Source: Haemonchus contortus (Eukaryota > Nematoda > Chromadorea > Rhabditida > Trichostrongylidae). From it: a stretch of DNA of 64,000 bases. The stretch is taken from the NCBI GenBank assembly GCA_000469685.2, contig LS997564.1, positions 39,218,448 through 39,282,447 of the forward strand, written 5' to 3'. The translations under genes and the position numbers were made by a program. The notes below the pieces were generated by a model, which did no database searches, was not told the DNA's origin, and saw only the letters and a list, made by a program, of their open reading frames with translations. Shown one piece after another: positions 13,428 through 25,995 of the stretch (its first letter is position 1; every line of letters starts with the position of its first letter).

Positions 13428-13662
13428 GATTGCGCCCCGCACTCGGCCTCCAATCAGAATCGTAACGACGTTTTGAACGAGTATGTGACCTAAACGATTA
13501 CTTGTGGAGGCTGATCGATGATCAGTAATTTCTTTCTCTCAAACAATTCGGATTCCCAATCAACGAACCCCATAGGAATGGAAAGCTTGGTTGGCCTGGG
13601 CTGATATCTGTCCAGGATTTGAGCCCGTGACTATGCATGTGTGATAGTGCGTGTGAACTGCA
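13428..13662 (-). mobile_element. tRNA-derived SINE, full-length diverged copy
   Basis: On the plus strand it reads GCGCCCCGCACTCGGCC, CAATCAGAATCGTAACG, then AAGCTTGGTTGGCCTGGGC and GATTTGAGCCCGTGAC (degenerate B box). The order and spacing match the copy at 16738. Confidence 0.8.
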
Positions 13663-14756
13663 TCGTTTTGACCCTCCATAGGCCCATAGGGAGCTCCCTG
13701 GTTACTCGCCTATCTTGCTCTTCTAGCGACAAAAGAAGCACTTCATTTTTGCGTGATAACTCGTAAGGATTACGGTAATTCCAATATTGCACAAAAAGTA
13801 CTCTAACGTTATCATGTGCCAGCCGATTTATTGAGTCTACGGACCACTAGAACTCTTTCCCTCTAATAATGGCGACCGTTTAGTCCAGCTTTACCTACTG
13901 CGCTTCTGAGTAATGGGACCCCCACCCCTCCCCCCGTGTTCTTCACCCGAAGTATTTTTCTCTGCACTCCAACCCTTCGCTGTCAAGGACGCAGAGAATC
14001 TTCAAGCGGTCACGTAACCCTTTTACTGTGTATCATTACTTTGAACATAATTTTTTTAAAGTCAAATTTGGTCTACGTACAGTAGAGATTATTTTCAACC
14101 TAAACTATTAACCATGGGCGAGTGAGTGGGTAGATAGTCATCACCATTCCTGAGATCACGTTATCTGGTACTTTAGTATTGGTGCAACATCGAGCCTGAT
14201 CTTGATGACTTGAGCGAGCTCGTTGCTCCCATAGCTTTCCATTTATTCCCTTTCAAAGACCTCTCCATAGCTGGGTTTTGGCTCGTTATACTGAGCTCCA
14301 TAATCCTTGATCCCTTCTCTCAGATTGTTTCTAGCCATTACATTCTGTTCAACATTTTTCCCAGCCAGTTACAAATTATTACACCGATGGTTGGTATTTT
14401 AAAGGGCTCAAACACAATAGCACCGGAGATGAGTGATTGAGAATGAGCGTATGGGCATCGAATGTTCTTACGGGAACCCACACAAAGCTTTGTATGGGGA
14501 CATCATTCTGGATCTATAGCACGGAAATTTGAAATACTTCGTGAAAATTTGGCTGGAAAACCCGCGACAAGTAAGACAGATTTGTTCTATCAAAAAAATG
14601 AAAAAAATAACAATTTGGTTGAAGGGACCATCGGAATTGACGGGACTAGTGATTTTTGAGATGCTGCTGCTGCTGATATTAAATAGAACCCCATTGGTAT
14701 GGAAAACGAAGACGCATTCATTTTGATCATCTTTTTCCGCTTCGCACCCGTACGTG

Positions 14757-15032
14757 GTGTAGACGGGGGACGGAACATTCGCCCAGAACTGGATGGACGC
14801 GGCAAATGGCGCGGCGAGATTCGTGGCGTTTAGGACGACTTTGGCACCTATCATTGGGGTACAAACTTGATGTAGAGTACATCAGTATGGTCAGATGATC
14901 GTACCTATCGACTGTACTTCAAATTTGGGTCCCAATGATAGGCGCAAAAGTCGGTTAAATCGCCACAAATTTCGCCGCGCGATTCGCCGCGTCCATCCAG
15001 TTCTGGGTGAATGTACCCATACCCGGTGTAGA
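14757..15032. repeat. Foldback: about 120-bp inverted repeat with short spacer
   Basis: Left arm about 14757-14880, right arm about 14907-15032. CCCAGAACTGGATGGACGCG (14782) reappears inverted at 14988-15007, and CCTATCATTGGG (14847) inverted at about 14930-14942. Substitutions are scattered, with hardly any gaps. Read inward, both arms stay open with HSPRTGWTR shared and end in a stop near the spacer, so a duplicated coding fragment is possible. I do not recognise the protein. A long-TIR MITE is the alternative. Confidence 0.85.
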
Positions 15033-16737
15033 CAGGGGGTATTTGGACGAGTTTCCCGTCGCCAGAGAGCATGACTGTGTTCCCCAGCGGCTACAGTAAT
15101 CTCGCACTCAATTTTGCCGAACACAATTTATTGCTTTTCCCATAACTCCTACTTGTTCCCGTTACTGGCCTGAGTAAACTCAACCGCTAAGAACCTGAGG
15201 CTTTTCTTCTAATCCTTCGCCTTGACAGTCTGGTTCCTGATAGTTTGGGTCCTTACCTATAAGCTACTTATAAACACCTTGCTTGCAGACCAGAACTGGG
15301 ATTTATTTTAGGGGTCTTCTAGTGCTACACACAGAGCTTAATTACTTTCACAGAAGTTTGGATCTTCAGTGAAAGCTCTTTGAGTCAGGCAGTTTAGACC
15401 AAATTAATTAAAATATGTGGAAAAAATGAAATGAATAAAAATAAGAATATCAAATAAAAAAGATATTGAACCACAAAAAATATACCTCCATAATTAGCTT
15501 TTTTGTTATTTCTATACTGCCATAACACCGGAAATAGGTTTTTTTGAACGTTGGACCCCTGAAATGAACTTCTAATGGAGGACACGGGGCGAAGTTTGTC
15601 GGTGGAATGCTTTCACAACGACAGCGCTTTACACTTAGGCTGTCAAGAAGAGAGCAGCTATTACAAGAGTTCTTGGAAAGCGGTTGTTCAGTAAAGTTTC
15701 CGGTAAATTTTTCTCGCTGTGCTGCTGGTATGTCTAATGGGATGAAGCTCCGGCGAAAGGTTTCGATGATCTCTTTTTACTCTGAGTTGATTGGCGTTCA
15801 AGCTTCAATAATTTGGACTGTTGCCAATCATTTGCTTTTAGGAATCTTGGAAAATTGTTAGCTCTTTCTCAACGCCTCTTTGTATCGACAAAAAAGGGGC
15901 CTTTTATCGCCTACACATTTTATTGGATCGGCCGATCAACTCGCTTTTTTTCGCTTTCTCTTTTTCTCGATTCGCGGCTTGTTCATTTTTTTATGACTAG
16001 TTGGTTCATTCTATTTGCATGCAGCTCACTTTTTACTATTTTCTACTTGAAATTTTCACTAATATTTACTTTGTTTTTGTCATTGATATTTATTTTTTTT
16101 GAATTTTTCCACAAAGTGCCATCAAAAAGTCTATGAGAAAAACCAGGCAGAATCAAAAAGTATAAGACGTAAACCAGGCAAAATGATTAGAATTTTCAAC
16201 ACAAACATGTCAAAGGGAGAGAAAACGATATTTTTATGTTTCTATTATTTTATTTATTTATCATAACTGTTGGCATTTTTACTGCCATTTGCTATCATTA
16301 TTTATTGTGTATTATAATATTACGACTTGTAGCAAAATGTCAAAAATGTCAAGAATGTAATAATGCACATACGACTTGCATTTTCTTTTTTCTATTCCCA
16401 AATTCATTGCCTCTTCGAATGATTTAATATTTCTTCAGTTTTATTTTTATCAAATTAATTTTTTCATTTTATTTTATAATTTTTATAATTATTTTTATAA
16501 TTTTTTATTTTTTTTATTTATTATTAGTTTTATTATATTATTGTTTTCCGAGATATGAATGTAGGGAGTAATATTGAGATTTTGAGATTTTTAATGCATT
16601 AAAATTTTTTTGATCAACTTCCGTCATGCCTTTCTTTGTTACGGAGTGCGCAGTGCGCAGAAATGTTACTACTGTAAAAAATATTTGTAATAACGATTAA
16701 TTGGTGTAGGCGAAGGATAAAGGATAGGGTTTTGGCG
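15033..16737. other. A+T-rich block, no gene seen
   Basis: From about 15,400 to 16,600 the sequence is mostly T- and A-runs. Open frames there translate to Phe/Leu/Ile-rich strings and are compositional. Confidence 0.55.
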
Positions 16738-17008
16738 TTAATCAATCCCGTCTGAGGGATGTGCCCCTACACTCGACTTCCATTCAGAATCGTAGTGGCA
16801 TAATGAGTGCGTATGTGGCCTATACAATGCGGTGGCCAGCCGATGTACAAGTCAGTGCTTTTATCCTTCCAGACGAGTCTGGTACCAATTCACCGACCCC
16901 GGAGGGACGGAAGGCTTGGTTGGCCTGGGCGGGCATCGATCCGGGATTCGAAGCCCTGACCGTGCGTGTGATATAGTGCGCCACTTGCCCCTACACCACC
17001 TCCGCCCT
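16738..17008 (-). mobile_element. tRNA-derived SINE, well-preserved copy
   Basis: A reference copy of about 270 bp. In SINE orientation a head GGTGTAGGGGCAAGTGGCGC is followed by a B-box-like GGGCTTCGAATCCCGG. The body contains CCTCCGGGGTCGGTGAATTG, CAGACTCGTCTGG and GTACATCGGCTGGCCACCGC, and the 3' part contains GATTCTGAATGGAAGTCGAG. The tail extends into TCAGACGGGATTGATTAACG, also present at 35293. Confidence 0.85.
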
Positions 17009-17423
17009 TTTTCTGTCCTTCCTAATTTCTGGTGTCAAATACTTTCAACTTTTCTGAATGAATGACTACATTTAAATCATCCAAGTTCATGTGCATGACT
17101 GCGAAGTGACTGGTTTCGTTTGGCTGTTATTGATGGAGTAGTTAGAGCAGGAAACCCCGTCGCACTTTCCGAACCTGCATAGACACCTGTGAAATGGTGA
17201 AATCATTGGTTGGGTCTGTGCTACCTCGATAACTGAGTGCTGATCAGGTAAGCATGTGGGAATTTGTATGTGAATGCCGGTGAATATGCCTTCTGCCTAT
17301 TTGAAATTTGCTACATACGAATTGCTGCTATGCAGAGTCGCAGAAGCGTATATAATCGTATAGGGTTGATGTATGGATCAAATGTGGCATTTACTTGGGC
17401 TCTGGGGCGGGGTCGTCGGTGGT

Positions 17424-17436
17424 GGGGGGGGGGGGG
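17424..17436 (+). repeat. Poly-G tract, 13 G
   Basis: A run of 13 G preceded by GGTGGT, with further G runs beside it; strong G-quadruplex potential on the plus strand. Confidence 0.95.
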
Positions 17437-18130
17437 AGGGCTGACTGTCATTTTTGTTGCACATTTTTTTGGAAGTGACATTTAGTTTTTAGGAGAAGGG
17501 GAGAGTCAAATTGCCATCATTTTTTTACTTCCGCGAAATCTCCAATCTCAGGGATCGCTGTGGCAAGACCAACTTTTAATTCTTAGGTAATATCTAGGCA
17601 AAATACACTATGGATCGTTTTTAAACGATTTGAATCCCAGTAAAAATTAGTGGCAGTAAAGAAGTGGAATAGAGTCGACCTTTTTCACATTATTTTTCCC
17701 ATATGATGCTACTTGAATCCCATGGCATACAACTCTTCCAAAGAACGCCTTATTTTTATGGTTTGATTCGAACCGTGCCATGTGTTTTCAGGGGGTTATG
17801 ACTAATTGCCTGGCACCGGTCATCCGGTCCACGCTGGTCAGCAGATGTCTCTCATTCTCGATTCTAATGCTACTTACACGATTCACATTCCAAACCACTT
17901 GTTATTGATTCGATTTTGATCCATTCTCTATTGATTTTCTCATTTTGAATCCTCTCATTGATTTTCAGCGGTCAATAAATTTTTGTCAGTTGCTTGCTAC
18001 CTTGTCGATTTGGTGGTGTTTATTTCGTAGTTCCGCTTCTACAATACCGTAATCCTTCAATGATTACCGTATTCTCGAGTAATTATCGAATTGCTTTCAG
18101 TCGCCGTGAAGAGCGTCTCCGTGTGGGCAG

Positions 18131-18233
18131 TTGAGCCGCTCCGCAGCCATTCCTGTGCCGTCGCATCAAGTCGCAGCGGCCGCCGCGTCGCGACCAAAGA
18201 CTGCCGCAGAGGAATTTGTCGGTAATTCGGCAG
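18131..18233 (+). CDS. Possible isolated coding exon (Ala-rich)
   Basis: A GC-rich patch reads LSRSAAIPVPSHQV, an alanine run, then SRPKTAAEEFVGNSA, and stops at a donor CAG|GTACGC with one base left over. That phase would fit the exon at 54270, but 36 kb and a LINE lie between. The good acceptor TTGCTTTCAG (18091-18100) puts a TGA in this frame, so only the weak AG at 18129-18130 could open it. A promoter-proximal GC island is an alternative. Confidence 0.2.
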
Positions 18234-18509
18234 GTACGCTTTTTTCGAATAAGCTTACTTATTTCCGTTTTTTCATCGTTACCAGTTCCTTTGGAAATCA
18301 CTTGATGTTGTGCAGATTTTCCTTGTCTTTCTATTTTGGAAAGGATACGGTAACGATTCTGAAATCTGCTTGTCTCGGCAAATTCCTTTTCTTCCTTCTT
18401 CTCCTTCATATTTCATCCACCCTAGTCCCTTTCTGATTCTCCTCGACACCTCATTTCCTAAAAATTTTGTATAAGTATAAGCAGCAGCATAAGCACTGTG
18501 CAGGCTTTA

Positions 18510-18600
18510 TGACATGTTTATTTGTTTATTTATTCAATCTTTATTGGACAACAACCCAAAAGTTGTAGCAAAATATCAATAATCTAATCAAAAATTATCT
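18510..18600 (-). mobile_element. LINE 3' stub (tail plus hairpin only)
   Basis: A TTTATTT-type tail (18516-18536) is followed at a similar distance by ACAAC, loop CCAAAA, GTTGT (18551-18566). This is the same design as the LINE at 36600, with a different hairpin sequence. The following A-rich sequence vaguely resembles the 36650 region. It is interpreted as a severely 5'-truncated relative. No coding remnant is visible. Confidence 0.45.
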
Positions 18601-19097
18601 GTTTCTACTTTAATTCAAATCTCTTATCAACTTGAACCATCTCCGTTTTACTGATCGATATATCGATTTTTGTGGGCATACGGTTACTATAGGGCCGATC
18701 GATTTATCGATTAGTGATGACAAGGTGGGGGAGGTGTTCTACGGATTTTGAATGATACAAGCGCTTTAGCGACGATTGGTGCTTTGTAAACTATGGTAAT
18801 TCACAAGGTTACCAAGTTGTATGCGAAACTTTGGCCCCGGATGGAACCTTGTGAGAGGGGCCCCGAAGACCCGTAGTCCGACCTCCGGGCACAATGCTGA
18901 TCATGGTATTTTAATTTACGAAAGTAATTTTTTCATTTCCTTGATGTGATCTGGCCCTACAAAAAAAGATTTATTTTTTTCCGATCTGTTTTTAGTTAGA
19001 AGTAATTTGTGAGAGGCAGTGAGAAATAGTCATATGTAGTATGATTAATATGTATACTCAAAATGTAAACAAATAATAATAACAAAGGGAACATGTT

Positions 19098-19240
19098 TTT
19101 TTTTGCGTCAACCAATCCTAGGGAAGAGGGATGCGCCCTGTATTCGACTTCCATTCGAAATTGTAGACGCGTATTTAATGCGTATGTGGCCTATACGAAG
19201 GTGTTTGCAGTAGCCAACCTATGTACAAGTGAGCATCAGA
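19098..19240 (-). mobile_element. tRNA-derived SINE, 5'-truncated
   Basis: Only the 3' half is present: GCGCCCTGTATTCGACTTCC, ATTCGAAATTGTAGACGCG and GTATGTGGCCTATACGAAGG, ending near the CTATGTACAAGTGAG block. The tRNA-like head is missing, as expected for incomplete reverse transcription. Confidence 0.75.
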
Positions 19241-20884
19241 TGATAGCATTACAAACTGATTTTTTCATCGACCAGCATAATTCGATGGAACCATTTCATT
19301 AGTACTTCAGACTCAGATGACTTCATCACTGGTGCATAATGAGAGGGTAAAAAGGACTGACTGGTAGCGTTCGGTGCTGAGTAGTTCAGCCTGAATCCTG
19401 ATTTTCTAGTTCACAACAAGTCACATCAGGAATAGGACCGGCTTACGAGGCTTTTGATTGAGCCTACCTCAGGCACTAGGATAGTCTGTGATCACGTCGT
19501 TCTTCCTCTCCACCGTCTGTACTCCTCGTACTTTACAGTCTCACGAACGTACCTTTCATATGTGAAGTGAAATGGCCTGAATGCTGATATCTATATAATA
19601 CTTGCCTTCCTGAGAAAAATGCCTTCGATATTCTTGAAATATGGGGCCGTGTCGGAAGTGGAACTGGCTTAAGAGGCGCTGGGTGGCACTCGGTCTGTTC
19701 GGTAGCGTCCGCTTTCATTTCTGAAGTGCTCATTGTGCGACTATCATAAAACAGTGTGGGAGATCCCTTTAAGCCTCACTCCTTCTGCTGTCCTTTTCCT
19801 GAATCTCTTTTCTGTAGTTTTCTAGGAACTTCCTGTCAATGAAGTTTACAAAGTTTCTTCTTGTCAGGGGTAGAGGTCCGTGGCGCAGCTACCATACGTA
19901 GGTAAGTGAATCAAGTCTTGGTGGATAAGTTCCCGCTAAGCATGCCTTTCATGCCTTTGGGAGTCGTTAAATTACTGCGGGACTAGTCCGTGAGTGTGAA
20001 GCGCCAACTCAGATATCAGCAGACTCCATGTAGTGTCTTCAAAGGTCAGATACTCATTGGAACCCTATTACGACTCTGATTGTAACTTCCGCCTATCAGC
20101 GCATCCCAAAACGAGATTGATCATCTTCAAGAAGTCCCTTTTTGTGAATCTGTCGCTTTTTCTGTCCCCATAAAAGTGGTCACAGCCAGTCTCCTCAAAA
20201 CAACACGACACCTCGATCCAGTAGTGACCAATGATGTTTGATCCTCTGTAGCGACAGCATGATGGTAGTTGCTAGACGATCAAGCATCACATCGTACGCT
20301 CAAACCTGTTGGTAGATCCGCCAGTCTAGTTATTTCATGGTTAGATACACAAACATCAAATCTGGGATCTTTTCAAGAAATGTCGATTACATGGCGTAAT
20401 CCTGATGGGGGTACAGATTTTCAAAATATTTCACCTAGTTCGAGAACTTCGAATATGGAACACATGCACATAGCTGGTGGATTGTCAACCCACCATCGTC
20501 TCGTCGTTACCCCACTTTCACCTCTTCGATCATAGACAATTTTCGGGTCATCGATTCCTCGGGAGACCGATTTCACTTTTACTTTCATCTTCAGAAACAT
20601 CGTTCAGTCTAAAAATTCACCCTCTCGTTTTCGTTGTCGTTATGGTAAATGCCTTTTTAATATCGTAAGTCATGTAGGGCCTATAGGGGAAGAGAAGGGA
20701 CGTGCATTTGGGACCAAAAGCCACTGCTAGCATTACCCAAAAGCATTAACAGTCCACTTTCAAAAAATTCTGCGAATTTGAATTAAGTTGACGTCATGGC
20801 TCACACCATGGCGATTTGTGAGCTGCCTTCTTTATCCTTCATCATTCCTTGGTTTCAAGCATATCATCCTATTATTGGTTCATG

Positions 20885-21070
20885 AGGTGGTGTGGCGGCG
20901 AGTGGCGCACTATCACACACGCATGGTCACGTGTTCAAATCCTAGATCAATATCCGCCCAGGCCAACCAAGCTTTCCATTCCTCCGGGGCCGGTTAATTG
21001 GTGTCAGACTCGTCTGGGAGGATAAAAGCACTAACTTGTACACGGGCTGGGGTGTTACTCTCATTTTGAA
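20885..21070 (+). mobile_element. tRNA-derived SINE, head and body
   Basis: Head GCGAGTGGCGCACTATCACA, B-box-like GTGTTCAAATCC, then CGCCCAGGCCAACCAAGC, TCCTCCGGGGCCGG and CAGACTCGTCTGGGAGG. It fades after GTACACGGGCTGG. Confidence 0.85.
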
Positions 21071-22464
21071 CTAGGACGGTCTTCTTCTGTTCGTCGGCTT
21101 TCAAAGGATCCCTATTTGGGAGTTTAAGCGGGGATTACCAAATTCGATCCGTCCTTTTTGTTTTCCAGACGTCTGTTGTGTCCACTTGTGCATTATAATC
21201 AATTGGTCCCAGGTTCTTGGTGGTGTCCGTTGTTGTCGACGATGGACGGCGACGACGACGAGCTGTTGTTCGTCCACTATTATTACCTGCTGACCAGTGT
21301 CCATCGCCTATGGCTGCATTACGAATTCCTTTATTTAGCTCTCCATGAGAGCATTCGAAAATACCGCAGCCATTTTAGTGAAAGGAGATAGTGTTATCTA
21401 CGTCGTAGTAGTGCGCCATGTCCTCACTCTTTCTCCTATTTAGTGAAGGTGTCCGAAATCGATAAAGGTGTTTGCGATAAGACAGGTTATGTATGCAATA
21501 CGATTAAATTCACTTGAAAGAGGAGATGGGTCTTTTCGCAAGCTCATTGGTTCTTGTCGAAATTGAAGAACTGAAGCCCGGAGGCGGGTCCTTTTTTGAA
21601 TGGTCCCCGGTTCCTCCTGCATCAATGCCCCTATTTACCTAACCTAAGTCGCTCGTATGCCTCTCAGTATTTCGTGAAAGCTAGCTGCGAGAGGAGGACT
21701 AAAAGGCCTAACTTTTCTTGATGTTGAGGAACCCGGGGTTCCATCATGGACAATCGTATTAGGTTCCATATGCACTGTTTCCCAGGCAGGGAAGCTTTCG
21801 AATGAAGGTCGTCTCACAGAGTGGAGGCCTACTCGGTACTCTCGGTAAAGGCGTAGGCTTTCTAGAAAGGGTCCACAAGAAGGATCGGGTATGGAAGATT
21901 AGCAGGAGCAAAATTTTCGAGGGCCTCTCTCCCAAAACGTTGCTTCTGTAGTAAAAGCAAAACGTACAGTTCCAAGACTGGAAATCCACCCTATACCCAT
22001 GACTAAGTTGGGCTGATTCATTACACCTATTAAGCTATTGTTTTTAAAGCTATTTTTGTAATTTTTTCTTCGTTTTGTACTTTGCTCATTAGCATTGACG
22101 TAACAATTAAGTAATGCACACGTACATGCCATATTAATGTGGAAATGCGTAGGAGCAATTACGTCGTCGTCGTCTTCCCACATCATTCTGCTAATTTTTT
22201 TTCTTCCGTTGGCCGTCATCCACATCCTCGTTCTTCTGAAGACGTTGCGAACGTGACGTCCTTAGGGTAACGTGACGTTGGCGAAGGATTAGTATGAGCT
22301 CACCGAAGTAAGCTTTTATTTTTTTATCGGCATCTCATTAATGGACACATCTCAGGTCCGACGTGGCTTAAATCAGCTCTGTGGCCTCCTCTACTTTACC
22401 TGGTATTTTGGAATTCCATTTAATTGTTGTCTCGTATTAAAATCATTACTTCCCATACTCATTA

Positions 22465-22620
22465 TGGATGTGAGATGGGGTAGTGGCAAATGGCGCCCTG
22501 TCACAAGCGCATGGTCCAGGGATTAAGTCTCAGATCGATGCACTTACAGATCAACCAAGCATTCCTCCGAGACCGGCTAATTGACATCAGACTCATCTGG
22601 TGGAAGTCGTGTAGGTCCCA
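22465..22620 (+). mobile_element. tRNA-derived SINE, diverged
   Basis: GGGGTAGTGGCAAATGGCGC, CGCATGGTCCAGGGATTAAG, then AGATCAACCAAGC, CCTCCGAGACCGGCTAATTG and CAGACTCATCTGG in the family order. The 3' part is lost or unrecognisable. Confidence 0.75.
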
Positions 22621-23246
22621 GGAGTTCACTCGCTTTAAACTTCCTTGAACATCAATGTTCGGGTGACACGTCACCACCCACCTTTCCGTCATGTTTCTCT
22701 ACACTCGGATGGGTAATTACCCACTCGCTTTTTTGGATCCCATTTTCTGTAATAGACCTGTTACAAGCCGAACAGCCTTCTGGAAATTCGATTGGGGACC
22801 AGTTAGTCCTTAAAGTCAGCCAAGGTAACCCGTCGCGACTCTATGGCCCTGAGAGTCGGTTACTGGCATCAGTAGAGTCAGTCACTTATTAACCTGAGTG
22901 CCCTGAAAATCTCTGATTGGCCGTATGGACGCCCCTCACCACTTTTTCTGTTGAAGAAAAAGTAGCCCAGGGAAGTTTTGAATGGCTTCCCGGTCACTGA
23001 ACTTGGAAATCCGTCCCTTGGGAGCTTATGTGTGGAGATCAGGGACATGGTGGTTAACAGTCATCTTAACAGCACTGAACCTGCCCTTTCTGAGGCAACT
23101 GTCAAATTCAAATCACGGATTCCCCAATGAGAACAGTGCTCCCAACTCTGCTCTCCGCTCATTCGGTCATTATGGAAAGGAACTTTGAGAGAGCAAAGGA
23201 TGTAGTTACCGCAAAGAAATATAGAGTTTGGCGGTAATTAATCCCT

Positions 23247-23300
23247 TTGGGATGCGCCACTCACTTGGTATGCATCTAGAATTGTCATGGCACTTGAGTG
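23247..23300 (-). mobile_element. SINE 3' end fragment
   Basis: GGGATGCGCCACTCACTTGG followed by ATCTAGAATTGTCATGGCA, reminiscent of the AGAATCGTAGTGGCA segment. Confidence 0.45.
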
Positions 23301-23784
23301 TGAAACTATTACGAGTCCTTTTTTTTCCTAGTTGTTTACAAGACTTTGTAAGTGCGGACCCGCCTACATTAAATGATTAAGATCTCCCACTTTCTCTTGT
23401 GGTGGTCGACCTTCATCGATTTCCCCATCTATAGAGTTTTTGTCATACGTTCTTCTTCACAAACATGAAAACGAAATTTACCCATCTATCCTCCCAGGTT
23501 CTCCCTCCCACATAACTCTTGTGCTTCCTTACCCGAACAACTCCACAGAAAACCTTCACCATACCAAAACACTAGCGAAGAAGAATGTAGAGGGCGGAGG
23601 GGTTCAAACTGAAACTATCGCAAGCGAAGCTCTCCAATCCTCTCCCAGACCAAATCTCCCGATCGCCTACCACGCTTTATGTTAGTATTCGGTAGTAGGT
23701 TTGTCCTGGAGATATAGAATGTCGGCCTAACCATGGATACGTTTTGTTAGCTCTTGTATGGACTGCAAGCAATTTCAATGTTTT

Positions 23785-23826
23785 CACGATCCGGAATGGC
23801 GGGCTCGTGCATGGCGCATCGCCCAT
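23785..23826 (+). mobile_element. tRNA-derived SINE, 3' end fragment
   Basis: CACGATCCGGAATGGCGGG followed by CTCGTGCATGGCGCATC matches the 3' end of the family (GATTCTGAATGGAAGTCGAG, then GTGCATGGCGCATCC). Confidence 0.55.
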
Positions 23827-24239
23827 TCTGGCATCATTTCGACCAGCCATATTCTCCGAATGGGAACTACCCTTCCAAAGCCCAACACATTCTCGCTATA
23901 GTTACCTTATGAGAAGCGTGTGATGCTGTTGTTTGAAAGAGTTCTCGTTCTAATTCTGGACTTGTTTACCCCTCATTAGCCAGTTATCACGCTGAAGCTA
24001 TTTACTTCACCTTGCAGCTACTGTTTTCGTAATTTTACTCATGATAATGTCGGCTCTGCTGCCTTGCAAGTATCTATGGCTTATTACTATGCAGTTCGAC
24101 AGAATGGCTACATACACGCAATGCCCTAGCGCCCTAGCGTATTCAATTGAATGCTCTGGTAATTAAACTGAAAGATGTAAAAAAAATTAGTTATTAATGC
24201 TAGCAAAATGTAATCACAAAAAATACACATGATTTTTTG

Positions 24240-24282
24240 AGGATATTTATTTATTTACTTATTCATTTATTTATTGAATATT
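24240..24282 (-). repeat. TTTA/ATTT microsatellite, possible LINE tail
   Basis: An imperfect TATTTATTTATTTACTTATT-like run. It resembles the LINE tail at 36600, but no flanking hairpin or retroelement sequence was seen. Confidence 0.35.
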
Positions 24283-24619
24283 GTTTACCTAACTGAAAAA
24301 AACTTTTCCTTTTTCATCCAGTATCTCTTATCTTTAACCTTATCATCTTAAGCATCTGCAATCCTTCGAGGGGACCTTTGAAACGCTCTAATTTTACCGT
24401 AAATTTTTGGACCTCTTTGGAACTACCGAAAGATCAAGACCTTCAAGAGCTTCGTCTCATTTTTTCCGACGCTGATATCATTTTTTAGGCTCTGGAGATT
24501 TCTTTGCCAGACTTCCACAGAAGTACCTCTGACTTCATTACTCGAATAGTCCAGTAAACATAGCGGAACATAGGAAAATTCCTCTGTATATAATAGAACC
24601 ATTAAAGGTCATGATGTTG

Positions 24620-24845
24620 GTGTAATTGTTAAAAGCGCCGCATAGCGCTTGTATAGCTTTTCGGATCGATCCCTGCCCAAGCTATTCAAGTTTTTCAATT
24701 ATACGTAATAGAATGATTAATATCAAATTGTATGGGAATGAAAGACTTATATAGCGTCTGGTCCAATACTTCATAATGTATTTTCAGTAAGCTCACGAAG
24801 GCTACTACGTTTTCAACGTAAGTCAAGTGCATGGCGCAATCCTTG
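24620..24845 (+). mobile_element. tRNA-derived SINE, old full-length copy
   Basis: Head AAAAGCGCCGCATAGCGC, then CGGATCGATCCCTGCCCAAG at the expected place. About 160 bp later come ACGTTTTCAACGTAAGTCAA and the 3' signature GTGCATGGCGCAATCC. Strongly diverged in between. Confidence 0.5.
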
Positions 24846-25376
24846 AGCAACATAGAACCCTAGGTATTTTTTAAACTGTGCACAAACATCCCATCATGTT
24901 TAACCCACACTGATGGTTCCATAGCATGTCGTCATTTGTTATGGTTGGACAACAGCAGTCATTCCCGGATGAAGTCATTCTCGGATGAGCCATGCATATG
25001 CATTCCATCTAAAAAACACTCCCAGCATGAGTGTGAACAATCCTCGTTCCCTTCTCTTCCAGCTATATGTGGAACGCCCAGATCTCGATTGTCTGGGATC
25101 ATGGCGAGCATAGCCATTTTAGGGATGTCTTGATTTTACTTGTTTGACTAGTTGCTCGGGTATTAGTCATTGTCGTGCCATGGATTGATGTGGGCGGCTT
25201 CGTCTTGCACTCTGGGTGACATCATCATTCAGTGAAATCTGCTGAGTCACTGCTTAACTACCACTCTTTGTTGCTTCGAGGAACTAAGCATCCCCATGAA
25301 CTTTTTTCTGGGAATACCCAGTAATTTTATTGTCTTGAATGGGATTTTTCATTATCACCGTCTCTTCATAGTTTTG

Positions 25377-25405
25377 GGATGCGCCATGCATGAGAGTTCT
25401 CGTGA
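25377..25405 (-). mobile_element. SINE 3' end fragment
   Basis: GGGATGCGCCATGCATGAGA; no body is recognisable beyond it. Confidence 0.4.
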
Positions 25406-25739
25406 TTATCCAGTAGTAGGCGAATCAATTTGGAACTTTTCCTGGTTGAGAATGTCCGTTTACTCAGTGGTTTCATTTCTTTGGACCTGCATTTTTCCTA
25501 CTGGGAGGTAAATGATTGGCGAAATTTGATACTTCGGCAGTATAGGTGCAAGACCAGGTATTGATCACTTCCCAACGTAAGGCAAAGAAGTATCTGCGAC
25601 ATTCCAGTGTTCACAAGCCTCTTTTCATCGCCTCTTTCCCACTTGGGCTCAAGATATTGCTCGTAGGACCTGAACCACTCCAGAAGTTTAATGTTTCTTT
25701 CTCTTTTCTGGTAAAACAATCGACAGGCCTAACCTCATC

Positions 25740-25786
25740 CTAATCGATACCCGCCCGCGTAAACCAAGCAGTCCATTTTGAATGAC
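25740..25786 (+). mobile_element. tRNA-derived SINE, small body fragment
   Basis: ATCGATACCCGCCCGCGTAA followed by ACCAAGCAGTCCATT matches the post-B-box segment, immediately before the larger copy at 25797. Confidence 0.5.
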
Positions 25787-25796
25787 TACCGTCCAG

Positions 25797-25995
25797 CAAG
25801 GCGAAGGTGGTGTAGTGTATATAGCACACACTGTCGCTCACGCATGGTCCGGAGATCTAAGCCCAGAATCTAATCTACTCCTAGTCGATACTCGCCCAAG
25901 TTAAGCAAGCCGTCCGTTCTTCCGAGATCGATTTACTGTTATCATAGTCGTCTGGGAAGATGGAAGCGGTGACTCGTTCATCGGCTAACCTGACT
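25797..25995 (+). mobile_element. tRNA-derived SINE, head and body
   Basis: AAGGTGGTGTAGTGTATA, CTCACGCATGGTCCGGAGAT, GATACTCGCCCAAGTTAAGC, CTTCCGAGATCGATT and AGTCGTCTGGGAAG occur in family order. The B box is degraded (AGATCTAAGCCC). Confidence 0.75.
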
